From assembly GCA_907165135.1 (NCBI GenBank), contig OU015569.1, positions 11,904,501 to 11,968,500 of the forward strand: DNA of 64,000 nucleotides, in the 5' to 3' direction. A program made the translations under genes and the position numbers. The notes under the pieces were generated by a model. It had not been told where the DNA came from, ran no database searches, and saw nothing but the letters and a program-made list of their open reading frames with translations. Shown piece by piece: positions 1 to 11,249 of this stretch. The first letter of the stretch is position 1; every line of letters starts with the position of its first letter. This DNA comes from Oikopleura dioica (lineage: Eukaryota; Chordata; Appendicularia; Copelata; Oikopleuridae).

Positions 1-1552
1 AGCGTATAGAGATCACGCTCAGTGGCACGCAGAAATTGTTGAACGCGAAAAAAATTTCAGGAATGGATTTATTAGAATTACTTTCACAGTTTTTTATTTC
101 ATTTTTTCATCCAACGAAAAGTGCGAAGGAACAGACGTACCCCTGCTCGGAAGAAAACTGCCATAGTATTTTCACTAGCTTCTTGGGCGTCTGGAATCAC
201 ATGAAGGTCGTGCACCCGCGCTTCGTCTTCCCATGCCGAGTTTGCGACCAAGTCTCTCGCACCCAATTCGGAGTAAGTTCAGCATAGTGACACCTTTATT
301 TCATCCCTTTCTTCTCTGCTGGAGATGAAAAACATGCTCTGTTGATTTTTTTTTCAAAAAAAATTCACTCAAGAAAAAAAATCATCAAAGTATTTTCTTT
401 ATAAAAGCTTCATTTCAAAATTCATCTGTAAGACATAAAAATTGAATGAGCCATTTATATGTTCCAAAAACACTGGTCAAGAAATATCGTCTAAATTCAA
501 GATCGGAGAGGAACAGTTGGGATCGACAAAATGAAATGAAAAGAGGGTTGAAAATGGTCAGAAATAATCATGTTTTATCAAGTTCCCTCCTTACCATTAT
601 CCTTTTCTAGCGTCAGCAGCATTGGCACAAGTACCACTATGACGAGGGGACAATCAATGTCTGCGAAACTTGTGGCGAGTCCTTCACTTCTCAGTTCGCC
701 CTCTACCATCACACCAAGCAACACCGCGCAAAGAAGAAGAAAGAGGAAGACGAAGAAAACGGCATCGGCAACTTGGCATGCGAGTTCTGTGGAAAAGTTT
801 ACACGCGAAAGATGTCGCTCAGAAAACACATTGAAACTGTTCATGGAGAGCCTAAGTACAAGGTGACCGAAAAGAAACAAACTCTTCCTTATAAAACTGT
901 CATTCTAGTGTCCATTGTGCCCAGCAAAGTTCCACCATCGCAAAAACATCCAACCACATTTATGTCGAGAGCACGGGGCGCCGCGTAAATTCGCCTGTGA
1001 GCTCTGCGGCCAACAGGTAAAAGAAAAGACAGATAGGATTGATGCTAGAGGTCTGTTCAGTTCATCCACGGAACGCACTACAAGAGGCACATGAAGCTGC
1101 ACGAAGAAAACCCGGGAAAAGTGCGGACGCCGAGGGCGAACCGCAGCGCCAACGGAGTCAACAGAAAGGACCAACTCAAGAAGGACGGGCAAAGCAGGCA
1201 AAAGCTGCCCACTTACGAGCCTGAGCCGATTTCGATCGCGACATTCGGGTTTAGAATCTTCCTTGATTACTGTTTCAAACGAGTTTTCGTGTATTTTCTT
1301 GGGTAATAATTCTGAGAAATTCTTTGAAATTCCGTTCTAAACCCGTCAAAAGTTCCCATCGAAGACGATGTCCAAGGAGAGCCCTCGACTTCTGCTCATC
1401 CACACGCCTCGGGCCCTATTTTCCCGCCCTTTCAACCCTTCGCCGGACAAAACCCAGACCCAAATGGGGGGCCCCAACAGCCGCCTTTTAACTACAACAA
1501 TTTTCACTCCATCCTGGGCAGCACTTATCTCAATCAAATGCTCAACAACTAG
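1..1552 (+). CDS. C2H2 zinc-finger protein, 5' partial
   Basis: Probable nucleic-acid-binding zinc-finger protein, cut at its 5' end by the window. Exons read as up to 272, 611-862, 909-1016, 1061-about 1271 and about 1353-1552 (TAG). Joined in phase they give six C2H2 fingers with the classic C-x2-C-x12-H-x3/4-H spacing (the first is C-x4-C). Fingers two, five and six are completed only across introns, which supports the splice model. After the last finger come a basic linker and a Pro/Gly/Gln-rich tail ending SILGSTYLNQMLNN. The donor of the last intron is weak and its exact position is uncertain; the first exon is not resolved. There is no KRAB or other N-terminal domain in view, so target and role are unknown. 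Confidence 0.8.
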
Positions 1553-2043
1553 CCGTTTTTGTCCCTATTTTTTGCATTGAAATCCCAAAAGTCCAATTTT
1601 TAGTCTTTCACGGATATTTTTTATGAAACAGGCTTTTTCAAATAGCCCACCTGTAATTGATAAATCAAACTGATTGAAAATTTCATTGGAAGTCATATTT
1701 TTGAAAACTCAATCTCGCTTATGTATTTATTCCTCCCTTTTTTAATCATCAAAAACTCTTCAAAATCTCCATTTTTAACTACTCCTTGTTTATCAGAGCT
1801 CGCCAGCTTGTGTAGATACCCTGAGTCAGGGTCCTGAAGGAGCTTTAAGGTCAAGCAGGAGCCTACCTCAGGTTTTCAACACAGGTTGCCGAGCCAAGTT
1901 ATTCTCAAAAATGTTATTCATTTTATTTTCTTCTGAGTATTCACTCCTTTCTCTGCTGATTTTACTGCCAATCGACAAAATGCTGTTTTTGTCAATTTTT
2001 TTCATAAAAAGATGAAAAATATTGTTTCAGAAATTTCATCGAA
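1553..2043. other. Intergenic, one MITE remnant
   Basis: No coding region that I can support. It holds a 98-bp degenerate copy of the palindromic MITE family (1798-1895) and AT-rich flanks; the last part is presumably the promoter of the sulfotransferase-like gene. Confidence 0.6.
1798..1895. repeat. MITE family A copy, short, core deleted
   Basis: Left arm resembles GGCTCGGCAACCTGTGTAG followed by CCTGAGTCAGG; right arm ends CAACACAGGTTGCCGAGCC. The internal AAGCCGC/GCGGCTT palindromes seen in full copies (for example 13752-13978) are missing. Confidence 0.75.
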
Positions 2044-2947
2044 ATGAAAATCATCGGCGCTGGATTGTGTCGAACTGGAACCATGTCAACGCGGAAATTT
2101 CTTGACGACAACGGCTTTGGTCCCTGTTATCACATGCAGGAATGCATCTTGCACGGGCACAGGTCGATTTGGGAATCAGTCTTTGAATCACAGGACTATC
2201 AGCCAGTCGATCATCTTCTAGGTAAATTTCCACCATTTTCGCCGACCCCAGATCATAGCTCATTCTCTTCTCCCTAAATTAACTCCAGTAATCCAACCCT
2301 TCTTTTTAGAAAGCTACAACTCCGGATTGGATCTTCCGTTCATCGCCTTATTCGAAGAAACGATGGAAAAGCATCCCGATGCTAAAGTAATACTGGGCGT
2401 CCGAGACAATCCACAAGTTTGGGTAAAGTCGTGGAGAGCCACTGTTGCAAAAATTTGCGAACTGCCGTTCTGGACGAATATTTGTTTGATGAGCGAGAAG
2501 CCGATTTCTGATATGGCTCAGTGCAACATGCAGCGCTTTCACAACTATTTCTGGAAAGTGGTGATCGAAAAAGGAAACTCGATTTCGGAAAAGAAAGTAG
2601 AAGTGAGGCCGACTTGGGAAATGACGGACGAGCAAATGGAACAAGTCTACTTGAATTGGAACGAATACGTCATTCGAACGGTGCCAAAGGAGAAACTGCT
2701 AATTTACAACATCAAGGAAGGAGTAGCGCCGCTAGAAAACTTCCTGGGTCTTTCGCTGCCGGAAAATTATACGATGCCCTTTGTAAACGATACGAAGCAG
2801 TTTGAACAACTGACAATCGCCGTCAAGGCATATTCCACAATTCAAATTATGGGATACTCCCTCTTCGCCGCCAGTTTAGTCACCAAGAGCAGAGGCCATT
2901 TAACGGGCGCCCTGACCTTAATTATTGGCTCGGTAAGAGAGATCTAA
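2044..2947 (+). CDS. Sulfotransferase-like protein (P-loop, Sulfotransfer_4 type)
   Basis: Two exons, 2044-2221 and 2310-2947, with a GT-AG intron; about 265 residues. The start MKIIGAGLCRTGTMSTRKFL carries the 5'-phosphosulfate-binding loop (GxxRTGTxST), and VILGVRDNPQVWVKSW matches the 3'-phosphate-binding region of this family. The C-terminus is hydrophobic (MGYSLFAASLV, then GALTLIIGS), suggesting membrane association. A donor-like GTAAGA lies just before the stop, so the last residues could instead come from a further tiny exon. The family is often annotated as NAD-dependent epimerase or sulfotransferase; the substrate is unknown. Confidence 0.8.
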
Positions 2948-3608
2948 GGGGATCGTCATAAGAAACCGGGATCTTTCATCGGAATTTTCTCCTAGAATTA
3001 ACTTAAAAACGTGACATCCTTATTTTGTTTCGCGAAAATAATGAAACAAGGCTTTAGTTCAAGCCCGGCAACCTGTGGAGAAACCTGAGTCAGGTTTTAT
3101 CTCCTCAGGTAAAGAACTATTTATATTTAATCAATCTCTTTCAAGACCCTGACTCAGGTTTCAACCCAGGCTCCAGAGCCCAGGCGATACCTGTAACTTC
3201 CTTTTGTTGAAATAAATAAAGAATATGCCTCCTAAATCTAAAGAAAATAAAGATGAAAGATCCCGATTCATTATGCTCACTCCCTTAATTTAGAATAGCT
3301 AGAATTGACCGCTTCATTATTCAGCTTGGCGTGCACAGAATAGTCCAAAAGGCGAAGCTCTCCGACCCTGTAAATCCGTTTTCTTTCAAAGACCTGTTGC
3401 CCAAGTTTTGAAAAACAGAAACACTCTTCGTTGTTGTCGGCGCCAAATAAAACATAAAGTGCTACGCAGCGCAACGTCAGTGCAACGTGTCATGGCGCCT
3501 CTCCCGCTGGCGTCGAATTTGCCATTTTTTCTGCCTCTTCCGCCTTTTTTCTTTAAATTCTAATTACCACAACTAGTTTTTTCTCATTTTAGAGATAATA
3601 ACAAAAAA
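2948..3608. other. Intergenic with MITE remnant; FKBP2 promoter
   Basis: Holds a family A MITE copy at 3062-3182 and otherwise AT-rich sequence. A weak reverse-strand ORF at 3277-3474 has no protein-like features. The last 100 bases presumably hold the FKBP2 promoter. Confidence 0.55.
3062..3182. repeat. MITE family A copy, core lost
   Basis: Arms AGCCCGGCAACCTGTGGAG and GACTCAGGTTTCAACCCAGG flank 60 bp of AT-rich spacer. Both arms keep the CCTGAGTCAGG type palindrome; the GC-rich inner palindromes are absent. Confidence 0.7.
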
Positions 3609-4208
3609 ATGAAGCTTGCCTCGATCTTCGCCGCTGTTCTTGGTTCAGCCAGCGCTCTTGACGAGCTCAAGATCGAAAAGACCCACGAAATCGCCGGTAA
3701 GTGATTGATACGCTTAATTTAATCGGGCAGACTACATTTATTCCAAAACGCAGGAACGGTACTAATTAAAATTCTCAGAAGCTGACTGCAAGCACAAGTC
3801 GCAGAAGGGAGACAAGCTCTCGATGCACTACACTGGCACTTTGATCGACGGAAAGAAGTTCGACTCCAGCCGGGACAGAAACCAACCCTTCCAGTTCACC
3901 CTCGGCGCTGGAATGGTCATCAAAGGATGGGACCAGGTACTTCGACTTCAATAACTTCAATTTTTTCTTCAAATTTTTTGCAATCCGCCCCAATTTTGCT
4001 TGACAATCTTGACTAGATCTTTTCCTTTTTGTTGAGCATTGATTTTCAGGGCCTTTTGGACATGTGCATCGGCGAAAAGCGAACACTGACGATCCCACCT
4101 CACTTGGGCTACGGCGACCGAGGAGCTGGAGGAGTCATCCCCGGCGGCGCCACCCTTCTCTTCGACGTCGAGCTGCTCAAAATCAAGCGAGGAAACGATG
4201 AACTCTAA
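3609..4208 (+). CDS. FKBP2: FKBP-type peptidyl-prolyl isomerase, ER form
   Basis: Catalyses cis-trans isomerisation of proline bonds, probably in the ER lumen. Exons 3609-3696, 3779-3936 and 4050-4208 join in phase to about 134 residues. The N-terminus [19 protein letters not shown] is a signal peptide. The single FKBP domain keeps the expected ligand-pocket motifs: [36 protein letters not shown] and [17 protein letters not shown]. It ends RGNDEL, resembling an ER-retention tail. Length and layout match animal FKBP2 (FKBP13). It converges with the separase gene, with 271 bp between the stops. Confidence 0.93.
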
Positions 4209-4479
4209 ACTCTTTGACAAACAAGAAATTATTAGTGCAATTCTTCCCACGACTATCGATTCTGTAGTTCAAAATACAAACTAAAAAGAAATATTTGAAA
4301 AAGGAGATCTCTTGAACATAGTTTAGAAGATTTTCTTTGGTTTTCGTCATCTACGTGGATGCAAGATAAAACCACCACGATATAATAACTGGGAGGTATG
4401 TATTTATTAGAAAGGTGAAGTTTGAAGATGTGTGGCAGTAAAGATGTGAACTATAAACATATTTTGATAATCTTCCCAG

Positions 4480-7400
4480 TTACTTTTTGTAGTCGATTTG
4501 TTCAGGCAATCCCTTTTCCCAACCCTGAGGGATATTGTGGCAGACAGGGATTAGCCCGTAGTTGACAGTTGCACCGGCGACGACATATGGCAGCTTGCAA
4601 GCTAAAAATTGGATAAAATTTGATGATAAACAAAGTTTATTCACCTCGTGAGCACTCGTTGATGAATCGGGAGAGGCACGGTCCTGTTTCTTTAGACGAG
4701 TTGCTCGCCGCGGAGAACCAGTCTTTGTACAAGCGTAACGTAAATCGGTCGATGTCTCTATCAGTAACGTCCCAGAGCATGCCCATTACTGATGAAGAGC
4801 CAGAGTTCAAGACACTGAATTAATTTTGATTTAGTTACCTTATATTTGCCATATATTTTCAAACTTACCATGTCACTGCACCCCTCGGCTCAGTTCGACC
4901 ATAATCGAGAAGTCTGCCGGAAGCACAGCCGATAAGATGCATGGTGCTTGTTACACCTTTTCTGGCCACACCTCCCCAGCCGCCAACGAAGTCGGAGCCG
5001 CTTCCATGCCCAGCAAAGACGTAGAGGTCGAATTTATTGAGTTTCTCAATCAACTCCCTTGAATTCGGAATGATGGAAACGTAGCCATCCCATTGCTGAA
5101 CGCTCTTGAAGAAGTTTCCAACTGTAGTGGCCGAAGTCGCTAGGTTGACGTGGTTGTCTACGACGTAGAGTAGATTTGAGATGTCTACTGACCGTTTGCT
5201 CGCCGGTTGTCGAAGGATGTACTCCGCGTGCCTCACAGAAAGCATCCTAGAAATACGCTATTCCAAACCTTCAAAGCAACAAGTTCTTACCTAGACATTA
5301 GAATTCCCTGACAAATAGGCATCCTTTCCATGGCGATCGATTGAACCACTCGTCCAAGGATGAGATATGTAGCGGTTGTCCGCTGATAATCCAACTCTGC
5401 AAAGACGTGGTTCTTTGCGAGATGGTCGAGATCCAGTTTATTCACTCCAACGAGTTCAGCGACATTCGTCCTGCCAAGAGTGTTCATATGAGACCAAGCC
5501 CGAATCGCATGGCTCAAAAAGTCGGCGTGAAGTGAGTTTTTGGGCTTGGGAACTGCATCGGTCCAAGTAATGCTTTCAGAGAATGTGAATAGAGCAAGAG
5601 CTGGACCAAGAACATCTAAAATGTCATATATAAAAAGCCAAAGTAAAGATATTTTACCTGGGAGAATGGACAGCACTAAATCCTTACAGTACTTTTCTCG
5701 TTTCTCGCGCACCTTCCACCATTTGGTAGGGTTTTTGACATCTTTGCCAATCTCTTCAGAAATCTTGTGACACATGTCGCGCATTTGCACAGCCTCCTTG
5801 GCAAATGCATGACCATCAAATCCGATCGAAATACATTTCCCGTTGGGCTCCAAACGAGTGATAAGTGCGAGGCAATTTTCGTATGTGCAGGATAATGTCT
5901 TCGAAAGAGCTGGAATCAAACTCACCAAGACGACGGTGTCCTTCAGTTCCTGTCGCAGGAAAGGAAACTCAATACTTATATTATCGGCCATGTCTTTGGC
6001 TTGTATCCAGTTCTCTTCCGGAACAAAGCTGACATTGTTGGACATGCGAGCATGAGCGTAGTACTGCGCCTCAAGAACTGCTCCAATGCCGTTGACATCA
6101 GTGTGAAGCGCGGCGAGCTTCGAAGAATTGCTCAAGACCATCGTGCTTTGCTGGGACACTTGTTCCTGGCGAAGAATCTGCCCTATGCGTAGATTGTAAA
6201 TCGCTCTGATGGTTTCCATGTCGCTGTTTTTCTTGGCGGTCGCGAGAGCTTCATCCAGGACTGCCTCTTCTGAAATATGCTTAGGCGGATCGCCTGCTCC
6301 AGTATGAGTACTGAAGATCGTGTTGATCTCAGACTCGATTGGAGAGACTGGTCGTGAACTGAAATTCTGGAGACGAACACCCTCCGTCTTATCTTTTTGG
6401 CTCGTTTTGATGGGAGACAGATCTGGAATATCACCCATCGGTACGACTCTCGCTTCTTCCTCAGGATCTTCAAAAATTGTGTCCCCGGCTTGATCTCCAT
6501 CAACGGCTTCTATTTTCATTCGACGAGCTGTAGCTCTCGTAATCCGAGTTGTTCGAGTGGCCGAAACGGGAGTTCGAGGCGTATAGTCAGCGTCTTTGAT
6601 TTCATTCTTGATTTTTGCCCTCTTTGGAGTTGCCAATGAAATCGCCGCGTCGTCATTGAATATTCGAAGCATGTCTTTCTTCCTTTTCTGTAGCTTCACA
6701 TTGACCGGTTTCATCGGAGTAATCGCTGGAGTTTGATCGCTAGTTGTTTTCACTCTACCCCGTCGGGCGGGCATCTTCACATTGCTGGTGTTGGCCATTT
6801 CTTGAAACGGGGCGGTTAGCTCAAGATTTTCTTTGTTTGCGTCGAAGGTTCTATTGTAAATGACGATTGCCACTTGCAATTTCGCGAATCGGCCGCACTT
6901 CTTTGGATTGACTTTCTCGGAGTTTCGGACAGGCTCGAGAGCAATTTTGACGTGCTCGACAGCGTCAGATGGTCTATCGAGTTCCGTCGCGCGAAGAACG
7001 ATGACGTATGCAAGCTCCAGGAGCAGCTGCGGTAGTTGATGACCAGCGATAGCGATCTCTTTAAAAAGGAACAGGCCAGCGTTGACAGCTCGAGTAGGAT
7101 CTGGATGAACACGGAAAAAAGTTGTAAGTGCAATAACATAGTTCCGCGCAACATCGAGATCAAGCTTGCCAATCTTAGGAAGAACTGGAAGTTGAAATGT
7201 GAAGGCTTCTGTTGTTTCCGTTTTCTTCATTATTTTCTCTGCCATTTGCGAGTTAAGTGAGTTCGCCTGTGCTTTTGCTTGAGGATTGACGTCGCGCATA
7301 AATGGGTTGTCCTCGTTGATATCGAAGACTTTTAAAAGCGCTGGAATTTCCTCTTCCCACTTGCTCGTTTGACCTTCAAGCTCCAGTGCTCGTATTTGGA

Positions 7401-10234
7401 GTGTCTTTGCCATTATGTTGACAGTCTGCAATCCCCAAATATCGGATAAAACAAGCAGCTCGTTGGAAAACATTCTCGCCTCGGTCGACATGCCTCGTTT
7501 GATGAGATCATCGATGAAGTCGACACTTATCCAGATGGTTTTCTCAAGCGCACGCAGGGTCGCAATCATTTCTCTTCCAATTTTCTGGACTTTCATTGAA
7601 CCCTCGGCCTTCCCCGAAGTAACGAAGATCGTTTTGTAGAATTGCCGATCGCATGCCCTCGACAGGAAAGTGATGATGAGTTGAAGAGCGTAACGAAGGC
7701 CGCTTGTTTGATTCGCAGTTATCATCGAGCCCACATGACCAAAGGCCTTGTCATGATAATCTGACCAGCCGGAAGATCCAGAGAGAGAGGTTTGTAACAT
7801 GATTCGGGTGATAGCCTCATCTATCCAACCAATGTAGCTCTTTTTTGTCTCTGGGATACCGTCCTGGAACATCATATAACCAAAAGCAAGATGTTTCTTA
7901 TCTTTCGAGGTCAACTCGCAAGCATTCGCTCGTTTCAGGGTCCAATGAATATCCTCGTCGTATTCGGGCTGAGTAGAGAAATAAGAATGCCGCCGCGCAA
8001 CCCAAAGTGACGATCCCAAGTCCATTACAAGATCACCGAGAAGCTCACTCACAGAAGCGATAATTTTAGTCTTCTGAAAATACCAGTCGACGAGGGCTGT
8101 AAGCAAGTCTTTCAGGACCCTATTCCCAGCTTCTCGTTTTCCAAGAATCAAAAGAAGTTGCGCCGCAATGTAGACCGTGTTGACATAGTTGCATACCTGC
8201 ATCTCAGAAGAAGTCTTCTTGAATTGAGTTTTGACTTTGATCTTGGATAATTTTTCAACGTCGAGTGTCGGGGGCTTCGAAGTGGCTTTTGCCATTTTCT
8301 CGCTCCACGCGACTTGAAGATCGCGTTGCCAAACGGACAGCATCTTCCAGACAGTGATGAGTTCGTCATCCTCATTTTTTATTATCGACGCAAGTTTTTT
8401 CGTCTCCTTCGGGAAGAATTCTCGCAGCTGAGCAATGACGAGTTTGAGTAGGTCTTGATCTTTTTCTGGAAGTTTTTCGACGTCTCCGAACTCAACAAGG
8501 GTGTCAACAATTAGCACAACGGGCTCAGTTTTGTCGGGGACGCCATACTCGCTCAGCGTGCTGATTAATATGCTCAAGAATCGGGCGCGTGATTTTTTCA
8601 CTACTCCGAACATATCGAAGAGCGAATTCTCGGAAAAACCACATCGTTTATAAGGCTGAGAAAAAAGTTGATTGAGAAATGCCTTCATGTAGACGATGTC
8701 CATTTTTGAGGGTTGACGGTTTTTACGAAGATCGATTTCCATCTCTCTGAAGATTGTCATGCTGTTCGAGTTTTTCCGGCTGCAAAGATTGTTTGTTTCG
8801 CAAGTAATGGCAAGCTCGTTGATTGTCAGTTCGATGAGATTCCAATGCTCCAGATTTGTGAAGTTGTCATCGTGTTTGGAAATCGAGTAGACGTACTTGA
8901 AGGAACCTCCAAGATTTTTGAGCCCGGTCTCGACGATCTCGCGCTGCTTCGTTTTATCAAGATCGTTTCGTTTAGCAATCGTCTGGAGTACTCGACAAAA
9001 GCTGTAGACAGAGAAGGCAGCATATTTGTGATGGTGTTTGAAGTTAGAACCTGTGAATTTACTTAAAGCTTCTGCCATGTTGCCTATCGATTCGTTGAGC
9101 GGAATAAGAACAGTCTCGAGAGCAAGGAGCACATTCGAGTCTTTTTCGGGCAGGGTGACGAGGTTTTCACAGATATTGTGACAGATTTGCGCGAAGCCGT
9201 AGATGATCTCCTGGATGTCGTTTTCAAAGATCCCGCTAGAAGGCGTGATGAACTTCGGAGTGAGATCTAAAATAAATGATTAAAAAGTAATTCTTACTAT
9301 TGAATCTTACATTTGCTCAGATATTTCATCAGTCGAGCCATGCAGACGAACTCGTGCTTTCTCCAGTTCTTGCCACTTGGAAAACGCTCGAAGATGTCCT
9401 GCTTGAATGCGCTCACGAACGCTGTCAATTCTTTGAAAGTTTCTCCGATCGGCGGTCCGAGGTGTTTTCTGTCGTCGAGGTCCATCATCTTTTTGTCGAG
9501 CGCTGGCACTTTGAATTTCTCGTCGATGAACTGTAAGAATTCGTTGATGAGACGGAGGCCGAGCCCAGGGACGCTTGATTGTTGGATAATGTCTTCGCGG
9601 AAGTCGTTGTAGAGCCGGCGACACTGTTGGTGAGTCGCCAACCACCAGGTGTGGAAGAACACGCGCAAAAACTGAAAAATATATTATTGAGATGATAGCT
9701 ACCTTAGAACCCTTTCTTCGAATGTCAAAACACGGGCGGTAACGGGTTCCCTATACCCCCGAAAAAATGGGTAGATTTTACATTCTAATTACTTACCCGA
9801 CTGTCCTGATTCGATTGTCTCCAACGCTCGAGCTTCAGCCACGCTTTTCGCCCGTCAATCCAAAGCTCATCATCCCGCGTCATCATCAAAGTTCTGTGAG
9901 CCGCTGTGCTGTAAAGATCCCACAGAAAGCCCTGTAAGCGAGCCTTGATGGTTGCCATTATGGAACTCGAATTTACAGAAATTATGGGAAAGAGTTCCAT
10001 TAGGTTATTTACGACCAAGGAAAGCTTTTTGTAGTCGACTGGGTTCTCCCTCTTTGCCGTCTCCTTCACATAGTTGAACTGCGTCTTAAAATTATTGTCA
10101 GACTTGATTTTTGACCACCAACATTCCACTAGAACTCTACTCTAAGCTTTCCTGCTTCCTGATCTTACCTTGAAGGCCGCGATAACATTGCCAGAAGCGA
10201 CCAGCTTCTCGTACTGAGCTTGGTCGTGGTCCAT
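4480..10234 (-). CDS. ESPL1: Separase (separin), cohesin-cleaving cysteine protease
   Basis: Cleaves the kleisin subunit of cohesin to release sister chromatids at anaphase. Exons from 5' on the minus strand: 10169-10234, to 10128-9797 (acceptor uncertain), 9671-9311, 9266-5291, 5246-4868, 4814-4645, 4601-4480; about 1,800 residues versus about 2,100 in vertebrates. The C-terminal caspase-like domain is clear: YVFAGHGSGSDF carries the catalytic His, HLIGCASG the catalytic Cys, and LWDVTDRDIDRFT is the conserved block before the end VCHNIPQGWEKG. The long N-terminal part is helical and variable. An in-frame 42-nt GT-AG intron without stops (5616-5657) is probably removed from the large exon. 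The first intron is odd: only a 27-nt intron keeps the frame. Confidence 0.9.
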
Positions 10235-10469
10235 CGTTTTTCTCTAGTTCGACCTTCTCTTGCACGTGGGAATGCCCGGATTAGACACAAAAAGAAAGTC
10301 TCGACGAGCACACTGACGTGAAAGCCGAGAGAAGAAGAGATGTTTCGCGAGATAAAAAAAGATGAAAATTTTTGATAAAGTAAAGAAGCTTTTTTGTCCT
10401 TCGAGTAAGCTTCGATTCTTGCTGACGATCGTTTTTTGAACTGAAGTTATCGTCCATTCTTCAGATCTA

Positions 10470-10703
10470 CAGGCTGGGCTTATTTGTGACGAGATAGCGG
10501 GGCCTTTGATAGCGGCCCTACGCCAGCATTATCGAAAATTCCTATTATCCGACCCACAGGTTGAATCATTCTGGATGTCGCTTATCGGAGGTTATTGCGC
10601 GCGCTTCAAATCAACAATGCTGGCGGATTAAAGGAATTTTGATAGAGGTTGCTCAGTCATTCTATCAGCGTTTCCTTATCTCGTCACAAATAAGAACAGC
10701 CTG
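10470..10703. repeat. Imperfect palindromic element, 234 bp
   Basis: The ends are inverted copies: CAGGCTG..CTTATTTGTGACGAGATA at the left and its reverse complement at 10676-10703. Inner blocks such as CGCCAGCATT also pair. It lies between the separase 5' end and a minus-strand ORF whose last seven codons fall inside its right arm. Confidence 0.7.
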
Positions 10704-10932
10704 TAACGTCTCCGAAAACATCTTGGCAAAAAATTTTTCCTTTTCCATTTTGAGAGATGACCTGCTCCCAAAGAGCACAACGATTATCATCAAACTCCAT
10801 TCTTTCGACGGACAAAATCAGCCTGTCCAAATCATCTCTGCTGGTCGTTCTCTTCAACTTCTTTCTAAAATCTTCCAACCATTTCTCAACAGCTGCTTTT
10901 GTCAACTCTTTTGGATGCGTCGTAATTAGCAT
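10684..10932 (-). CDS. Hypothetical protein, probably truncated
   Basis: An 82-residue ORF starting at an ATG, MLITTHPKELTKAAVEKWLE, with a charged helical body and balanced composition. I do not recognise a family. The reading frame runs into the right arm of the palindromic element at 10470-10703 and stops there, so the C-terminus VTGCSYL is made of repeat sequence. It is either a gene truncated by that insertion or a chance ORF. Confidence 0.35.
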   Translation of the reverse strand: MLITTHPKELTKAAVEKWLEDFRKKLKRTTSRDDLDRLILSVERMEFDDNRCALWEQVISQNGKGKIFCQDVFGDVTGCSYL

Positions 10933-11249
10933 TGCTCGAAAGAAAAACAGTTAAAACAGCTCGAATCGCAGGCTTTATAATTGAAAGTCAAATATGGGGA
11001 CTTTCTGACAGTTTGAAGACTGCTACTCTATTTGCATGACATTTTAAACAGGAGATAATGAATCTCCAATACTCTCGTATCGCTAATATTACACGCTGGG
11101 AATTTCTCCTGAAATTGTTTATTTTTTTCCAGGTCGCAGTAAAACTTGAAGTCCGTGAAAAATCGTCTCGGCTTTGGCCTACTTGCAAAGGATGAGTGCT
11201 TCTGTTCCGCTTTATAAAAGCACCTTCAAGGTTCAAATTCGAAAAAATA
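10933..11249. other. Short intergenic region
   Basis: No gene seen. It probably holds divergent promoter sequence for the minus ORF and for the protease that starts at 11250. Confidence 0.4.

Noticed and set aside
3277-3474. Minus-strand 65-codon ORF upstream of FKBP2
   Set aside because: Biased composition, no ATG-proximal context and no recognisable domain; lies in presumed promoter DNA.
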